64,000 nt of DNA from JAHJDR01 sp964609965. Its GTDB lineage: Bacteria > UBA10199 > JADGCS01. Below, one piece after another: positions 9,361 through 19,066 of this stretch. Each line of letters opens with the position of its first letter. Position 1 is the stretch's first letter. The notes below the pieces were generated by a model. That model had not been told where the DNA came from. It saw nothing but the letters and a program-made list of their open reading frames with translations, and did not search any database. The position numbers were made by a program, and so were the translations under genes. The stretch lies in contig CAZSTS010000001.1 in the NCBI GenBank assembly GCA_964609965.1, positions 186,001 through 250,000 of the forward strand, read 5' to 3'.

Positions 9361-10116
9361 ATGAATAAAGTCGACATTAAATTTATGGGTCATTGCACGA
9401 TTTTGATCAAAACAGATACTGTTAACTTCATTCTTGATCCAAATTTTGCTTCAAAATTATTTTATTTAAGAAGATTAGATAAACCTGTTCTTGATACAGA
9501 ATCTTTCCACGATGTTAATGCCATCCTCATAAGCAACGCCCATCATCACCGTCTCCACCCAAGTTCTTTCAAACATTTCAAACAAACAGCTCAAATGATT
9601 TTGCCTCTTGGCTTAGGCAAATTTGTAAATACTTACTTTAACTTTCGTCTGACTGAGCTAAAAGCAGGAGCACAAACAACTTTGGCTGATTGGAAAATCA
9701 TTGCTATTAAATCTTTACACAAAGGATTTAGAAAGTGTCTTTTCTCTCGAAAAAAATCGCTTAATTACATTCTCAAATCACAAGACAAGACGATTTTTTA
9801 CTGTAGTGACACAAAATATGATGGTGCTTATTTTTTTGATATTGGCAAAGAGTACAATATTGACTTGGCCATCTTACCCATCGATCATGTTGGACCTGAT
9901 TTTTTGGCTCGAAAACGCTACATGTCTATTTCTAATGCCTTGCAAGCCTGTCAAGATCTTGGGGCAAAGAAAATGCTCCCTTATTGTTTTGGTTCCTTTA
10001 ATTTTTCAGGAAGAAAAGCAAAGTCTGTTCTGAAAAAACTCAAAAAAGAAACTGAACTAACAGGAATCGATGAACGTGTGCATGTCTTGAATCCTGGTGA
10101 AATCCTAAGCCTCTAG
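9361..10116 (+). CDS. metallo-beta-lactamase-fold protein with degenerate metal site
   Basis: 251 residues. The start (KFMGHCTILIKTDTVNFILDP) and the overall order match the UlaG/NAPE-PLD type metallo-beta-lactamase fold, including a later YCSDTKYDG where the metal-bridging Asp is expected. The HxHxDH motif, however, is not canonical. At residues 59-64 the sequence is NAHHHR, so the first His, the Asp and the last His are replaced. Either the metal site is altered or activity is lost. The substrate is unknown. It is convergent with tlpA (10-nt gap). No signal peptide, so probably cytoplasmic. Confidence 0.7.
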   Translation: MNKVDIKFMGHCTILIKTDTVNFILDPNFASKLFYLRRLDKPVLDTESFHDVNAILISNAHHHRLHPSSFKHFKQTAQMILPLGLGKFVNTYFNFRLTELKAGAQTTLADWKIIAIKSLHKGFRKCLFSRKKSLNYILKSQDKTIFYCSDTKYDGAYFFDIGKEYNIDLAILPIDHVGPDFLARKRYMSISNALQACQDLGAKKMLPYCFGSFNFSGRKAKSVLKKLKKETELTGIDERVHVLNPGEILSL

Positions 10117-10126
10117 ACATATATTA

Positions 10127-10672
10127 TTATGGAATGAGCCTTTTTATAATTGAAATGATATATTTTTTATCGTGTTTTGTTATCGATCCCACATGCTTGT
10201 AAAGAATTTTCCCCTCAAAATCCAAAATGTAAGACTCTGGCAACATATATGTGCCATACATTTCGGCAATAGTGCCATCTGGGTCAAAAGCGACTTTATA
10301 TTTTATAGGCATTTGTTTTGTGAATTTGTCATAGAGCTTTAGGAGTTCTTCATGGCTCTGCATGTCTTCCATGATACCAAGCATCAAAAAGCGCTCACCC
10401 TCTAACTCTCGGTTAATCTGATTGAGAACAGGAATTTCATCCCTACAAGGAGGACACCATGTTGCCCAAAAATTGATAAATATGATTTTTTTACCAATCA
10501 AATCACCTATTCTTAATTTACTATTATCAAGCTCAATGGCTGTAAAAACTGGTGCTTTCTCACCAACACTTTGTTGCCTTGCAGGCCCAACAAAGAAAAT
10601 ATTATAGGCAAAATACAATACCAGCAAAATAACCAGGCCTACACCAAATTTTGTCATGTGTTTTTCAATCAT
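10127..10672 (-). CDS. TlpA/ResA-type thioredoxin-like protein
   Basis: 181 residues. An N-terminal membrane anchor (about 9-28) places a thioredoxin-like domain in the periplasm. The redox motif is WCPPC (72-76) within INFWATWCPPCRDEIPVL, and the TlpA/ResA cis-Pro region YMLPESYILD follows. Such proteins reduce disulfides in apo-cytochromes or other periplasmic partners. No cytochrome maturation gene is adjacent, so the partner is unknown. It is divergent from the TolC-family gene across a 116-nt AT-rich spacer. Confidence 0.88.
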   Translation of the reverse strand: MIEKHMTKFGVGLVILLVLYFAYNIFFVGPARQQSVGEKAPVFTAIELDNSKLRIGDLIGKKIIFINFWATWCPPCRDEIPVLNQINRELEGERFLMLGIMEDMQSHEELLKLYDKFTKQMPIKYKVAFDPDGTIAEMYGTYMLPESYILDFEGKILYKHVGSITKHDKKYIISIIKRLIP

Positions 10673-10788
10673 ACTACGACTGTATTAACCAAAATACCCC
10701 AATCACACAACTTAAAGATATCTAATTTTTAATGGTATTTTTCAGAAATTTAGAATATTTATATTTTTATTTTCTGATAAGGAAGGCT

Positions 10789-12204
10789 ATGCGACTTAAA
10801 ACCATCTTGATTCTCTTTGTTTTCTTTTTTGCAGCCCTTTCAGCAAATGCTGCCACAATTAACTCTCATGTAGTCCTTAAACGTTCCTTTGAGCAAAACC
10901 CTCAGGCCAAATCTATTAAGTTAGACCGCAAAATTAGCATCGAAGACTTAAGAGAAGCCAAATCACAATACGACACAAGTATCATTGGAGAATTTTCTTA
11001 CGAAAAAGACCTCTCTGAACGTAGCGTCACCTTTTTAGGAACAGACACCTCTACAACAAATTATAATTTTGGCATCAGCCAACTCATCCCAACTGGTACT
11101 GAGCTCTTATTGGGCTTTTACAATACAAAATCTACTTCTGATTCTGCCTTTGCTGCGGCTAACACACTTTATGACTCTCGTTATTATTTTAGTGTGTCAC
11201 AACCGATCTTAAATAATTTTCTAGGATTTCAAAACCGTCACACAGTCAAACTTGCCAAACAAGGGATCAAAACTGTTGCTTCTTCAACAAATTTACAACT
11301 CCAAACCTTGGCCTATCAAAACCTTCAATATTATTGGTCATGGTATCTCTACACAAAGCTCAATTCTATCAGTCATACTGCCTTAGAAGCCGCGTCTCGT
11401 CTCTACAGAACAAATAAACAAAAAATGGAGATTGGCCTCATTGAAAAGCCCGACATTTACGCTTTTGCTGCAAACGTCGATATAAAAAGAGCTGAACTTC
11501 TCGAAGTCCAAGCCAATCGAGCCTCTGTCGAAAGCCAATTGCGTGTTGCCATAAACATCCCACATGAGAAGCTCTCTTTGGGTAAAGAAAGCACAAGATT
11601 ATCTTCTCTTCCTTCAGTTTCTTCGATGATTGAACAGGCCAAAAAAACAAACCCAGAATATCTCACAGCTAAAAACAATCTCAAAACCCAAGACATTGTT
11701 GTGGCCATGAAAAAGAATTCAAGATTGCCCCAACTCGATTTAGTCGCTTCATTAACATTGAATGGTATTGACCCTAGTTACAGCACAGCTCATTCCGACA
11801 TTTACGATAATCACCCCATTTGGACAGGCGGTGTAAGCTTGACGTACCCTCTTCAAAATCGTCAAGCTCGAGCTAACTTTAACAAAGAAAAACTCAAGCA
11901 AGCTCAAGCCTTATTTGGTCTGCAAAATACCGAGAACAAACTCATAACAGAGATTGATCAAGGTTATAAAAAATACTTAAAAGCCAAATCCCGTATGCAC
12001 GTCATTGCTACTGCTGTTAAGCATCAAAAACTCAAATGGGAAGGCGAAATAAAAAAATACGATCAAGGTCGTTCTGACCCTGACATGGTCATCCGTTATC
12101 AAAACGATTACCTCGACACAGAAAAACTTTATGTACAGGCACAAGTGGACTATTTTTTGGCGCGCTTGGCATTAGACGTAAATAGAGGAGTGTTGGTGCC
12201 ATGA
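10789..12204 (+). CDS. TolC-family outer-membrane efflux protein
   Basis: 471 residues from ATG 10789. This start is chosen because AAGGAAGG lies 3-10 nt upstream and the protein then begins with a clean signal peptide (MRLKTILILFVFFFAALSANA). The longer frame from 10732 would bury it. The body has the long coiled helices and repeated layout of TolC proteins: LKRSFEQNPQAKS, the duplicated second half starting near SSMIEQAKKTNPEY, and QNRQARANFNKEKL. It forms an outer-membrane channel for export. No inner-membrane partner pump is adjacent. It overlaps xthA by 4 nt. Confidence 0.87.
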   Translation: MRLKTILILFVFFFAALSANAATINSHVVLKRSFEQNPQAKSIKLDRKISIEDLREAKSQYDTSIIGEFSYEKDLSERSVTFLGTDTSTTNYNFGISQLIPTGTELLLGFYNTKSTSDSAFAAANTLYDSRYYFSVSQPILNNFLGFQNRHTVKLAKQGIKTVASSTNLQLQTLAYQNLQYYWSWYLYTKLNSISHTALEAASRLYRTNKQKMEIGLIEKPDIYAFAANVDIKRAELLEVQANRASVESQLRVAINIPHEKLSLGKESTRLSSLPSVSSMIEQAKKTNPEYLTAKNNLKTQDIVVAMKKNSRLPQLDLVASLTLNGIDPSYSTAHSDIYDNHPIWTGGVSLTYPLQNRQARANFNKEKLKQAQALFGLQNTENKLITEIDQGYKKYLKAKSRMHVIATAVKHQKLKWEGEIKKYDQGRSDPDMVIRYQNDYLDTEKLYVQAQVDYFLARLALDVNRGVLVP

Positions 12205-13034
12205 AGATTTCTTGCTGGAACGTTAATGGCATCAGAGCCTGTATAAAAAAAGGTTTTTGGGATTGGTATAAAAAATCAAAATCAAACATTGTCTGTCTAC
12301 AAGAAACAAAAATCACAAAAAGCGATTTCCAAAAAATAGCAGAGGAATTCAATCTCGTTCCGCTTGTTGAATCAGAAAACGACCTTCCCCTTTTCCCAAC
12401 GTCAAAGCCAAAACCCAAGTCTCCTTTGTATTATGCGCTAGCCACAGCTCAAAAGCCAGGTTACAGCGGTGTTCTTATTCTCACAAAAACAAAACCAAAA
12501 AACATTCAAATTGGTTTAGGAATTGATAAATTTGATAATGAAGGCCGCACACTCATTGCAGACTATGGCAAATTCATTTTGGCAAACACCTACATGCCAA
12601 ACAGCTCAAGAGATTTAAGTCGCACGCCTTTTAAACTAGAGTACTGCAATGCGCTTCTCAAAGAACTTCAAAAATATCGCAAAAAACAAAAAAACATCAT
12701 TATCTGTGGTGACATGAATGTCGCTCATACAGAGATCGACATAAAAAACCCAAAGACAAATGTGAATAACGCTGGGTTCACACCCATTGAACGTGAATGG
12801 TTTACAAAATTTTTATCACATAAATACATCGATACATTTCGCCATCAAAATCCCGATGCTCGCGATATGTACACCTGGTGGTCATACAGGCCTGGTGTCA
12901 GACTCAAGAATATTGGTTGGCGTATTGATTATTTTGTAGTCACCCAAGAAATGATGAAGAATGTGAAAAAAACATCTATTCAAATGGAACAAATGGGATC
13001 CGACCATTGCCCTATCCATTTAGTTTTAGAATAA
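12201..13034 (+). CDS. xthA: exodeoxyribonuclease III (AP endonuclease)
   Basis: 277 residues, EEP nuclease fold. Motifs: SCWNVNGIRA, CLQETK with the metal-binding Glu, the catalytic ICGDMNVAHTEIDI, RIDYFVV and the C-terminal GSDHCPI. Between QETK and GYSGVLI there is an unusually long segment (about residues 45-92) rich in Lys, Pro and Ser compared with E. coli or human family members. It removes abasic sites and 3' blocking groups in repair. The ATG overlaps the TGA of the TolC-like gene, so the two are likely co-translated despite unrelated roles. Confidence 0.93.
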   Translation: MKISCWNVNGIRACIKKGFWDWYKKSKSNIVCLQETKITKSDFQKIAEEFNLVPLVESENDLPLFPTSKPKPKSPLYYALATAQKPGYSGVLILTKTKPKNIQIGLGIDKFDNEGRTLIADYGKFILANTYMPNSSRDLSRTPFKLEYCNALLKELQKYRKKQKNIIICGDMNVAHTEIDIKNPKTNVNNAGFTPIEREWFTKFLSHKYIDTFRHQNPDARDMYTWWSYRPGVRLKNIGWRIDYFVVTQEMMKNVKKTSIQMEQMGSDHCPIHLVLE

Positions 13035-13043
13035 ATCGATTAA

Positions 13044-13098
13044 CCCCTCTCCTTTGTAAGGAGAGGGTGCCCTGAACTTGTCGAAGGGCGGGTGAGGT
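13044..13098. repeat. paired hairpins, dispersed repeat/terminator region
   Basis: CCCTCTCCTT (13045-13054) pairs with AAGGAGAGGG (13058-13067). Next, GCCCT (13069-13073) pairs with AGGGC (13085-13089) around an ACTTGTC core. The second hairpin resembles the common dispersed repeat CCTGAGC-TTGTCGAAGG; a related copy lies at 49945-49962. It sits between convergent xthA and the next leftward gene and could stop transcription from both sides, though no U-run is present. Confidence 0.6.
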
Positions 13099-13105
13099 AG
13101 AAAAT

Positions 13106-14374
13106 TTAATTAGGAAGGCCGCCGCCGCCACTATTATTAGAAGATCCACCTGAACTAGCAGAGGCATCAACAAACCCATCAGTAGCTAATCCAAGATCAA
13201 TAGAACGTGGTTCATTAAGTTTGCCTGAATACATGCGACCTAGAACCTTTGTTGGTGCAGCTGGAATGGCATCAACTTCGATAGCGGATTGTTGAGATAG
13301 GATATCGGCTTGCATGGAAATAATTGCTTTGCCTTTTTCACTCACAACTTCAGTAGCTATATACGCTAAGTAGGTTTGCGCCGTTAGTGAAGTAGTTCCA
13401 AATTGCTGAGTATAAGAATCTTTGAGTCCGAGCACAGCAAGGGCTTCTACAATATCTCGTCGCGCTTGAGGACTGGCCACAGAATAAGGTTTATCAACAT
13501 AACCTTGCAGAGTTGTGAGAGCATCTGTGATTGGTTGTCTTTTGAGTTGTGCCGCAAGAACAACAATACCGTAATCTTGAGCATCTGGTGAAGAGCCTAA
13601 CTCTGTAACTCTCAGAGCTTCGACATCTAATACTGAATCGATAATACCTTGTAATTCTAGATTAAGAACAATGGCATCTGCAGCAGCTGCCTCACTTGCT
13701 TTTTGTACTTCAGCGTCTTGGACTTCTTCTGCAACTGGAGCTTGTACTACTGTGGGAACTGCCTTAGTTACTGGAGGAGCAGCAGTAACATCTGTTTTAG
13801 TTGTGCTAGAATCAGCGACACCTGGTTGGTCAACTGCTTTGTCTGAAGAAAGAACGGATCTGCGTTCACTAGCTTGAGCTCTTCCGTCTCTTCTTACATC
13901 TAAAGGAACTACAAGCGAGCTTGCATCTTTTGTTGCTGAATTTGAAATTGTTTGAGAAGTTGAACCATCTATTGCTTGAACATCAGGTTGTGTTGGCACT
14001 CTGAGTAATTGATCAGCTGGAATTTCAATCACTGGTGGTGTCGTTACGGTTCTTGCTGAATCAAATAAAGCTCTATGAGCTTGGAGAGCATCAAACTGAG
14101 GAGCGCCTCTGACGCCTCTTCTAACACCTAAACGATCCGTTACTGAATGAGCTGATCTTGCCACAGGAAGACTTTGTAGTGACTGTGAACCAACAGCCGC
14201 TAACCTGGGAGTAGCTTCCATTTGAAACGCTGAATCACCCCAAAGTTTATCTACAGCAAGTAAACCTGGATTAAGAGCAAACGTTGTCGCAGAAGTAGCG
14301 GCAGCTCCAGTAAGGATAACTTGATCAGCAGGCATAACAGCAGGCTTTAATTGTACGGCAGCTTGTCCTAACAT
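13106..14374 (-). CDS. hypothetical Ala/Ser/Val-rich protein
   Basis: 422 residues from ATG 14374, chosen because GAGGA lies 5-6 nt upstream; GTG 14389 is the alternative. I do not recognise a family. The first half is low-complexity (Ala, Ser, Thr, Val, Pro) and predicted disordered. A helical block (about 235-370) contains LNLELQGIIDSVLDVEALRV and VLAAQLKRQPITDALTTLQGYV. The end is Gly/Ser/Asn-rich. No signal peptide or membrane helix is visible. It may be a cytoplasmic or secreted structural protein. It is alone, leftward, with a 230-nt spacer to the next gene upstream. Confidence 0.65.
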   Translation of the reverse strand: MLGQAAVQLKPAVMPADQVILTGAAATSATTFALNPGLLAVDKLWGDSAFQMEATPRLAAVGSQSLQSLPVARSAHSVTDRLGVRRGVRGAPQFDALQAHRALFDSARTVTTPPVIEIPADQLLRVPTQPDVQAIDGSTSQTISNSATKDASSLVVPLDVRRDGRAQASERRSVLSSDKAVDQPGVADSSTTKTDVTAAPPVTKAVPTVVQAPVAEEVQDAEVQKASEAAAADAIVLNLELQGIIDSVLDVEALRVTELGSSPDAQDYGIVVLAAQLKRQPITDALTTLQGYVDKPYSVASPQARRDIVEALAVLGLKDSYTQQFGTTSLTAQTYLAYIATEVVSEKGKAIISMQADILSQQSAIEVDAIPAAPTKVLGRMYSGKLNEPRSIDLGLATDGFVDASASSGGSSNNSGGGGLPN

Positions 14375-14605
14375 TTCAGTCCTCAACACTATGCTTAAAT
14401 ACTCTTAATAAAAAAGCAATAGCTAATTTAGCACTGATAACTTATTGGTATTAATAGATATATCAGAGCTATTCGTCGCTAAAGCCCTGAAAAAGCGCAA
14501 CTTTCCCCTTTACACTCACATTATCGTACCTAAACCACTAATGTTGCTAGTTTTTTTTATAAGGATCACGACAAATTAATTTGAATTTCTGATGACTATA
14601 TTTGA

Positions 14606-17600
14606 TTAGATTTTAGATGAAAAACTCTTTTTTCGTCTTAATAAACAGCTAAGAACAAGCAGTAAACTAAGCATTAAAATAAGACCATTTTTCTCTGTTT
14701 GTGGGCCATGAGTCAGTGCACAGCCACCGCTCACAGCTTGACTGTCCAGACCTGCTTCTTGCTCCATGGATTCAGTTTCAGTTGCACAATCTGCACTGCA
14801 GGCATCACCATCCTCAGTGTTACCATCATCACAAGATTCATCAGGATCAAGTATACCATTTCCACAAATCGATGTGCCTGTATCATAATCATCGAAGCCT
14901 TCTTCATCGAGAACCTCTGAATCAAAGCTGTCTTCACTGCTTTCAGAACCAGAAACATTATCTACTGCAGGATCTAATTCACCAGTGAGATCGATAAAAA
15001 AGATCTCTTCATCTGAAGTAAGAGTATAAATCTCGTTCACACCGTTTTCATCTGCATCTGCTAAAACAAGATCAGTACCAATTGTATCATCTGCGTAGGT
15101 TCCTGTAACAACCATTACATTGTTTGAAGATGTGAGATTGAGTGTGTTTTCCCAAACAGTGCTACCAAAGATTATCGTAACAGCACCTGTGAAATCCTCT
15201 CCTGCATCTGGCGCCCCAATGACAACATCATTAATTCCATCACCTATGATAAGACTATTTCCAAAAGCGTCTTCAACATCTCCGCCAGCAATTTCTACAT
15301 CCGCATCTGCATCATCTAGATCAACCCCAGTTTCAAGTCCTCCAAAATAGATATAGAGCTCTGCATTGTCTGTTGCCACAATAAGATCGTTTTCGTTATC
15401 ATTATTCACATCACCAACAGCCATCCCCCTATAAGATGAGGACCCCTCAACTAAAATATCAGTAAGCAACGAAGGCTGACTGACCCCAGAAAAATCAGTG
15501 TCACCAGAAATCAGAACTATTCCAGAACTAGAATTAATTTCATCTCCATTAGCTAGAATAAGATTGGATGATAGAGATTCATTGTCTGGACCTAGAACAA
15601 CATCTTGCGTGCTTGTGTCTAAAAGACCCCCTTTTAAGACACTGCCAATATTAAAATCAGCTTCACCGCGCATCATACCATCAATCTCAAGAGAAGATGC
15701 ATAGGTGTAAAGAACGCCATAGTCTTCAGATCCTGGTGCACTAATATGAATTTCATCTTCGCCATCATTTTCTAAATCAATGACTACTACATATTTTCCA
15801 AATTCATCACCTGTTTGTCGTCCGGTTAATTTTGTCCAAACGCCCGACCCTCCGCTCGAAAGATCATAATTTCCTGAAATATCATCAACAGGATCTGTAA
15901 ATACAAACACACAACCCTGAGAAGCTTCATATTCCGAAACACCTAAAGCAACTGTTCCTTGCGAGCCAATATCAAAGCTATATTTAGTCACGCCAACAGG
16001 AAGAAGGAAACTAAAACCATTACCAGAGAGAACCAAGCGTGAAACCCCATCACCATCAACTTGATAAGCTTCCGAAAAAAGATTTCCCGAAGCATAGCCA
16101 ACAACATTTGTTGCAGATCTTTCAACCGAGGCCTGCCCCACAACAGTGATTGTCACTGTGTCTGTTGCCCTTTGTCCAAAATCATCAAAAACAGTGAGTG
16201 AAAGATTGATTTCGCCAGAGACAGCATCAGCACTCGCCGTGTATGTTGGCGTGGCTGTTGTGGCATTAGAAAGAGTGCCGTCTCCACTGAAAATACCCCA
16301 GAGATAGGAAAGCTCAATGCCTACTGATTCTGCTCCATTGAGAGTCACAGAACGCCCTGCAGCTACTATCGTGTCTAAACCTGCATTGGCCTCAATTGCT
16401 AATGAATCATAGGCAAGTTCGACTTCATACACTGTAGGTGAATCAGCTTCTTCAGAATTGAGTATCAACTGATACTGAATGTAACGATGACTATGTGTCA
16501 CGCAGTCATTATCACTTAAAAGATCTTCATCATCGATAGCAGTACATTCCGAGAAATCTTGTGCTGAAGCCATATCAGGATCAGTATCAGAACGAACCTT
16601 AACCAAAACTTCACCACTGTCATCAATGCTGTAGGACAAAGACCCCCAATAACTTCCGTCTTCACCTGTATCTAAAATATTTGAAGTGAGTGTCCCTTCA
16701 GATTCAAAACGTTCTTCTTCGGAACCAAACGAAGACTCGGGTTCACTGTCCATCCATTTTCTCACACGAACATTGTCAAAGCGATGCTCTCCTGTATGTA
16801 GAGTAATACCAGGATGCAAAGATGATTCACTTGAATAGATAGAGGTGTATGCTGTTATCCAGGTTTCTCCACCATCATTGCTCTGCTCGTAATATGCCCC
16901 ACCACCAGTTAACATAGAAACGCGAACTTTATATTGCGTATTTTGAGTCCATTCTCCTGCAGCACCACCGCGACCACTTCCATCTTCGTAAACGTAGTCA
17001 ACACAATTGGTTGTGCATGTTCCGCTACCAGGATTGTAATAGGCATAGACAAAATTTGTATAACTGACTCCCGTTGTATCGTCCTTCCATCCCATCATCA
17101 TAGCATCATGACTTGGATTATTACTGGTCCAACGATAGTCAAACTCAAATGAAAGATTTGATCTTTCAAAAGCCTCAGTAGTGTAAAGAGATTGTGACCA
17201 ACCATTTCCTCCTGGACCAACAACGAGCTCTCCGTTTTCGATAGTGAAATCATCTTGTATATTTCCTTCAGTCCACTTTTCTGTATCAATGTCCTCAGCA
17301 CTAAAGTTATCAAAAAATTCAAACGTGCTTTCTCCATCTGATGAACTGACAGCTGTTTCATTTCCATAATAAACATAAATCGCCGTATCACCAGTTTCTA
17401 GAAGTGCATCAATGTTTACCCAAACATGGGCCTGAGATGAGTCAGTGTATTCTTCCAACCAAAAACCAAGCTCTGTTCCGCTGCTGTTGGTGAAACGCAG
17501 ATCAGAAAAATCAGCATTCATATGCGTATTGAAATTGACTGTGATGAGAACTGGGTAATTTGTTTGTGCTGCGTCAGAATTAGAAACAGTGATCGCCTGA

Positions 17601-17833
17601 CGGTATTTCCAATTAGGAAATGTCCAACCACTTATCATGTTGAGTTCGATTTGACCTGGCGCACTGTCATTGATATTTGTTGCAGTTTGATATTCAGTAG
17701 TCGTTCCTTCTCCACTACCACCAGACCAGTCAGTTTGTATCCATGAACTTGATTCTGCTGATGAGGGAAAACTAATAAGCAATAATGCTAAGATGAGAAT
17801 GAAAACTATCTGTGCTTGTTTTAACCTTGGCAT
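14606..17833 (-). CDS. large surface protein: DUF2341-like, PKD-like, FG-GAP-like, Cys-rich repeat and C-terminal sorting tail
   Basis: 1075 residues from ATG 17833 (TTG 17851 is possible). A signal peptide ends near SFPSSAES. Then comes a DUF2341-like domain (WKYRQAITVSNSDAAQTNYPV ... FWLEEYTDSSQAHVWVNID) and a concanavalin-like stretch. An Ig/PKD-like domain follows (ANAGLDTIVAAGRSVTLNG ... DTVTITVVG). FG-GAP/integrin-like repeats come next (GDVNNDNENDLIVATD, LADADENGVNEIYTL). Near the end is a Myxococcus-type Cys repeat (CGNGILDPDESCDDGN ... ACSADC), then GGCAL, a hydrophobic helix and RRKK. That tail resembles MYXO-CTERM-type sorting signals. It is probably anchored on the cell surface. 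Confidence 0.82.
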   Translation of the reverse strand: MPRLKQAQIVFILILALLLISFPSSAESSSWIQTDWSGGSGEGTTTEYQTATNINDSAPGQIELNMISGWTFPNWKYRQAITVSNSDAAQTNYPVLITVNFNTHMNADFSDLRFTNSSGTELGFWLEEYTDSSQAHVWVNIDALLETGDTAIYVYYGNETAVSSSDGESTFEFFDNFSAEDIDTEKWTEGNIQDDFTIENGELVVGPGGNGWSQSLYTTEAFERSNLSFEFDYRWTSNNPSHDAMMMGWKDDTTGVSYTNFVYAYYNPGSGTCTTNCVDYVYEDGSGRGGAAGEWTQNTQYKVRVSMLTGGGAYYEQSNDGGETWITAYTSIYSSESSLHPGITLHTGEHRFDNVRVRKWMDSEPESSFGSEEERFESEGTLTSNILDTGEDGSYWGSLSYSIDDSGEVLVKVRSDTDPDMASAQDFSECTAIDDEDLLSDNDCVTHSHRYIQYQLILNSEEADSPTVYEVELAYDSLAIEANAGLDTIVAAGRSVTLNGAESVGIELSYLWGIFSGDGTLSNATTATPTYTASADAVSGEINLSLTVFDDFGQRATDTVTITVVGQASVERSATNVVGYASGNLFSEAYQVDGDGVSRLVLSGNGFSFLLPVGVTKYSFDIGSQGTVALGVSEYEASQGCVFVFTDPVDDISGNYDLSSGGSGVWTKLTGRQTGDEFGKYVVVIDLENDGEDEIHISAPGSEDYGVLYTYASSLEIDGMMRGEADFNIGSVLKGGLLDTSTQDVVLGPDNESLSSNLILANGDEINSSSGIVLISGDTDFSGVSQPSLLTDILVEGSSSYRGMAVGDVNNDNENDLIVATDNAELYIYFGGLETGVDLDDADADVEIAGGDVEDAFGNSLIIGDGINDVVIGAPDAGEDFTGAVTIIFGSTVWENTLNLTSSNNVMVVTGTYADDTIGTDLVLADADENGVNEIYTLTSDEEIFFIDLTGELDPAVDNVSGSESSEDSFDSEVLDEEGFDDYDTGTSICGNGILDPDESCDDGNTEDGDACSADCATETESMEQEAGLDSQAVSGGCALTHGPQTEKNGLILMLSLLLVLSCLLRRKKSFSSKI

Positions 17834-18180
17834 ATATAGGTCTTGTAGCAAAGTTCATACCACTTAACAGACATTTAAGTTATTAATATCAGTAGATTAA
17901 TTATATATATGTTTTTCAAAATGAGAGACTATGAAAATAACGTCTGATAATTTATCAATATGAAAGCATATATAAGTTTGATTTCCCTTATTAAAATTTT
18001 ATTTTCCTAGTGTCTCTACACCTCCTAGTAAACTTCAAATTGTAGTCTTTTCCCCCATATTCTTGTCGGATAACTAGTTCCACCTTAGGGGTCTGTCTCC
18101 CTAACTATATATTATATTTAGTGTTTACGGCCTTTTTTATTTTCCATTCTCTTGGCCTGCTTATTGCTATTACAAAGAGC
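17834..18180. other. divergent intergenic region, nothing clear
   Basis: 347 nt between two divergent exported-protein genes. It is very AT-rich. I see no promoter with good spacing, no tRNA and no convincing small ORF. It must hold the promoters of both genes. A short hexamer-like TATATT occurs near 18109-18115 on the plus strand, but there is no matching -35. Confidence 0.5.
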
Positions 18181-18711
18181 ATGAAATATTTAATCAAGAA
18201 AATCTTAGTTATGTTGGCGGTCGCTTTATTAATAAATTGCGGTGGTGATGGCGCAAAATTTGAAACTGATGCTCTTGCTGAAATTCTATCAGAGGATGAA
18301 GCTGTTGAGGTACTAGAGGAAAGCGAAATCCTAGCCACAAATGAAAGTGTTGAAGCACCTGCCGTACCTACAGAAAGCAGCAATATTAATGCTGATGAAA
18401 TAGATAGTGTAGAACTTGCAAGTGAAAGTGAAACTGAAAACAGGCCAGACCTTCCAAACAGACCCGAAGATCCAGCCCTAGCTGAGTACTGTGAAGAAGT
18501 TTTAGCTGAGATATTTGAAGAATCAGAAACTCTATCGCTTTTTGACGAAGAAGATACCTATAGCCAACTTGAAATCAATATTATTTTTATTCGCTGTAAA
18601 GATTACCTTCCAGATGAGTACCGTCCAAATTCAGCCCTTCCTGAAAACAGCCAACAAATATTAGATGATGCAGGTGAAAACGCAGCTGATGTTCTGGGGC
18701 TGCTTGGATAG
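18181..18711 (+). CDS. acidic lipoprotein of unknown function
   Basis: 176 residues from ATG 18181, chosen because it starts an exact lipoprotein signal (MKYLIKKILVMLAVALLINC, lipobox LINC, Cys at 20). The frame is open further upstream without such a signal. The mature part is strongly acidic (runs of Glu/Asp, e.g. EILSEDEAVEVLEESE) and has two more Cys (YCEE, RCKD) that could form a disulfide. I do not recognise a family. It is probably membrane-anchored in the periplasm. No close neighbours in its direction. Confidence 0.75.
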   Translation: MKYLIKKILVMLAVALLINCGGDGAKFETDALAEILSEDEAVEVLEESEILATNESVEAPAVPTESSNINADEIDSVELASESETENRPDLPNRPEDPALAEYCEEVLAEIFEESETLSLFDEEDTYSQLEINIIFIRCKDYLPDEYRPNSALPENSQQILDDAGENAADVLGLLG

Positions 18712-19066
18712 GATTATCTACCCTGAAAATATCTATCTTCTGAGTTCTTTACTATAGGCACCATTTCAGCTGAAACTACCTGTAGAAATCCCATTGAAAT
18801 AAAGAAAAATATGATGACTGGTAGGAAAACTTCTATGATCATGGCATCTTAAAATGCAAGATTGATGCCAAGAAACCTGCTTTAAGAATGCGCGGTAAGC
18901 TACTAATAAATATAGTTATTTTATTTTTCTTTTTTTGAGAGAGTTTTTCGATTTGAGAAAAGACCAGTGTTTTTTTCAAAATGAGAGAGAATTTCTTTGT
19001 AGGGGCAGGCCCCTGTGCCTGCCCGTAATATAAACGGGCGCCCACAGGGGGACGCCCCTACGAAAC
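18712..19066. other. intergenic region with dispersed repeat
   Basis: 355 nt between the lipoprotein gene and the 3' end of serA. The left part shows nothing recognisable. The right end carries the inverted GC-rich repeat listed separately (18999-19062), directly after the serA stop, where it may also end serA transcription. Confidence 0.6.
18999..19062. repeat. GC-rich inverted dispersed repeat (GTAGGGGC family)
   Basis: The ends CGTAGGGGC and GCCCCTACG are inverted copies, and inner parts GGGCAGGC/GCCTGCCC and ACGGGCGCCC also pair. It is much more GC-rich than its surroundings. Related pieces occur at 23942-23987 (before mqnC) and 55441-55470. This is a mobile or spreading small repeat, not a coding feature. 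Confidence 0.75.

Noticed and set aside
10732..10788. Longer TolC-family start at 10732
   Set aside because: It would hide a clean signal peptide; ATG 10789 has AAGGAAGG at the right distance.
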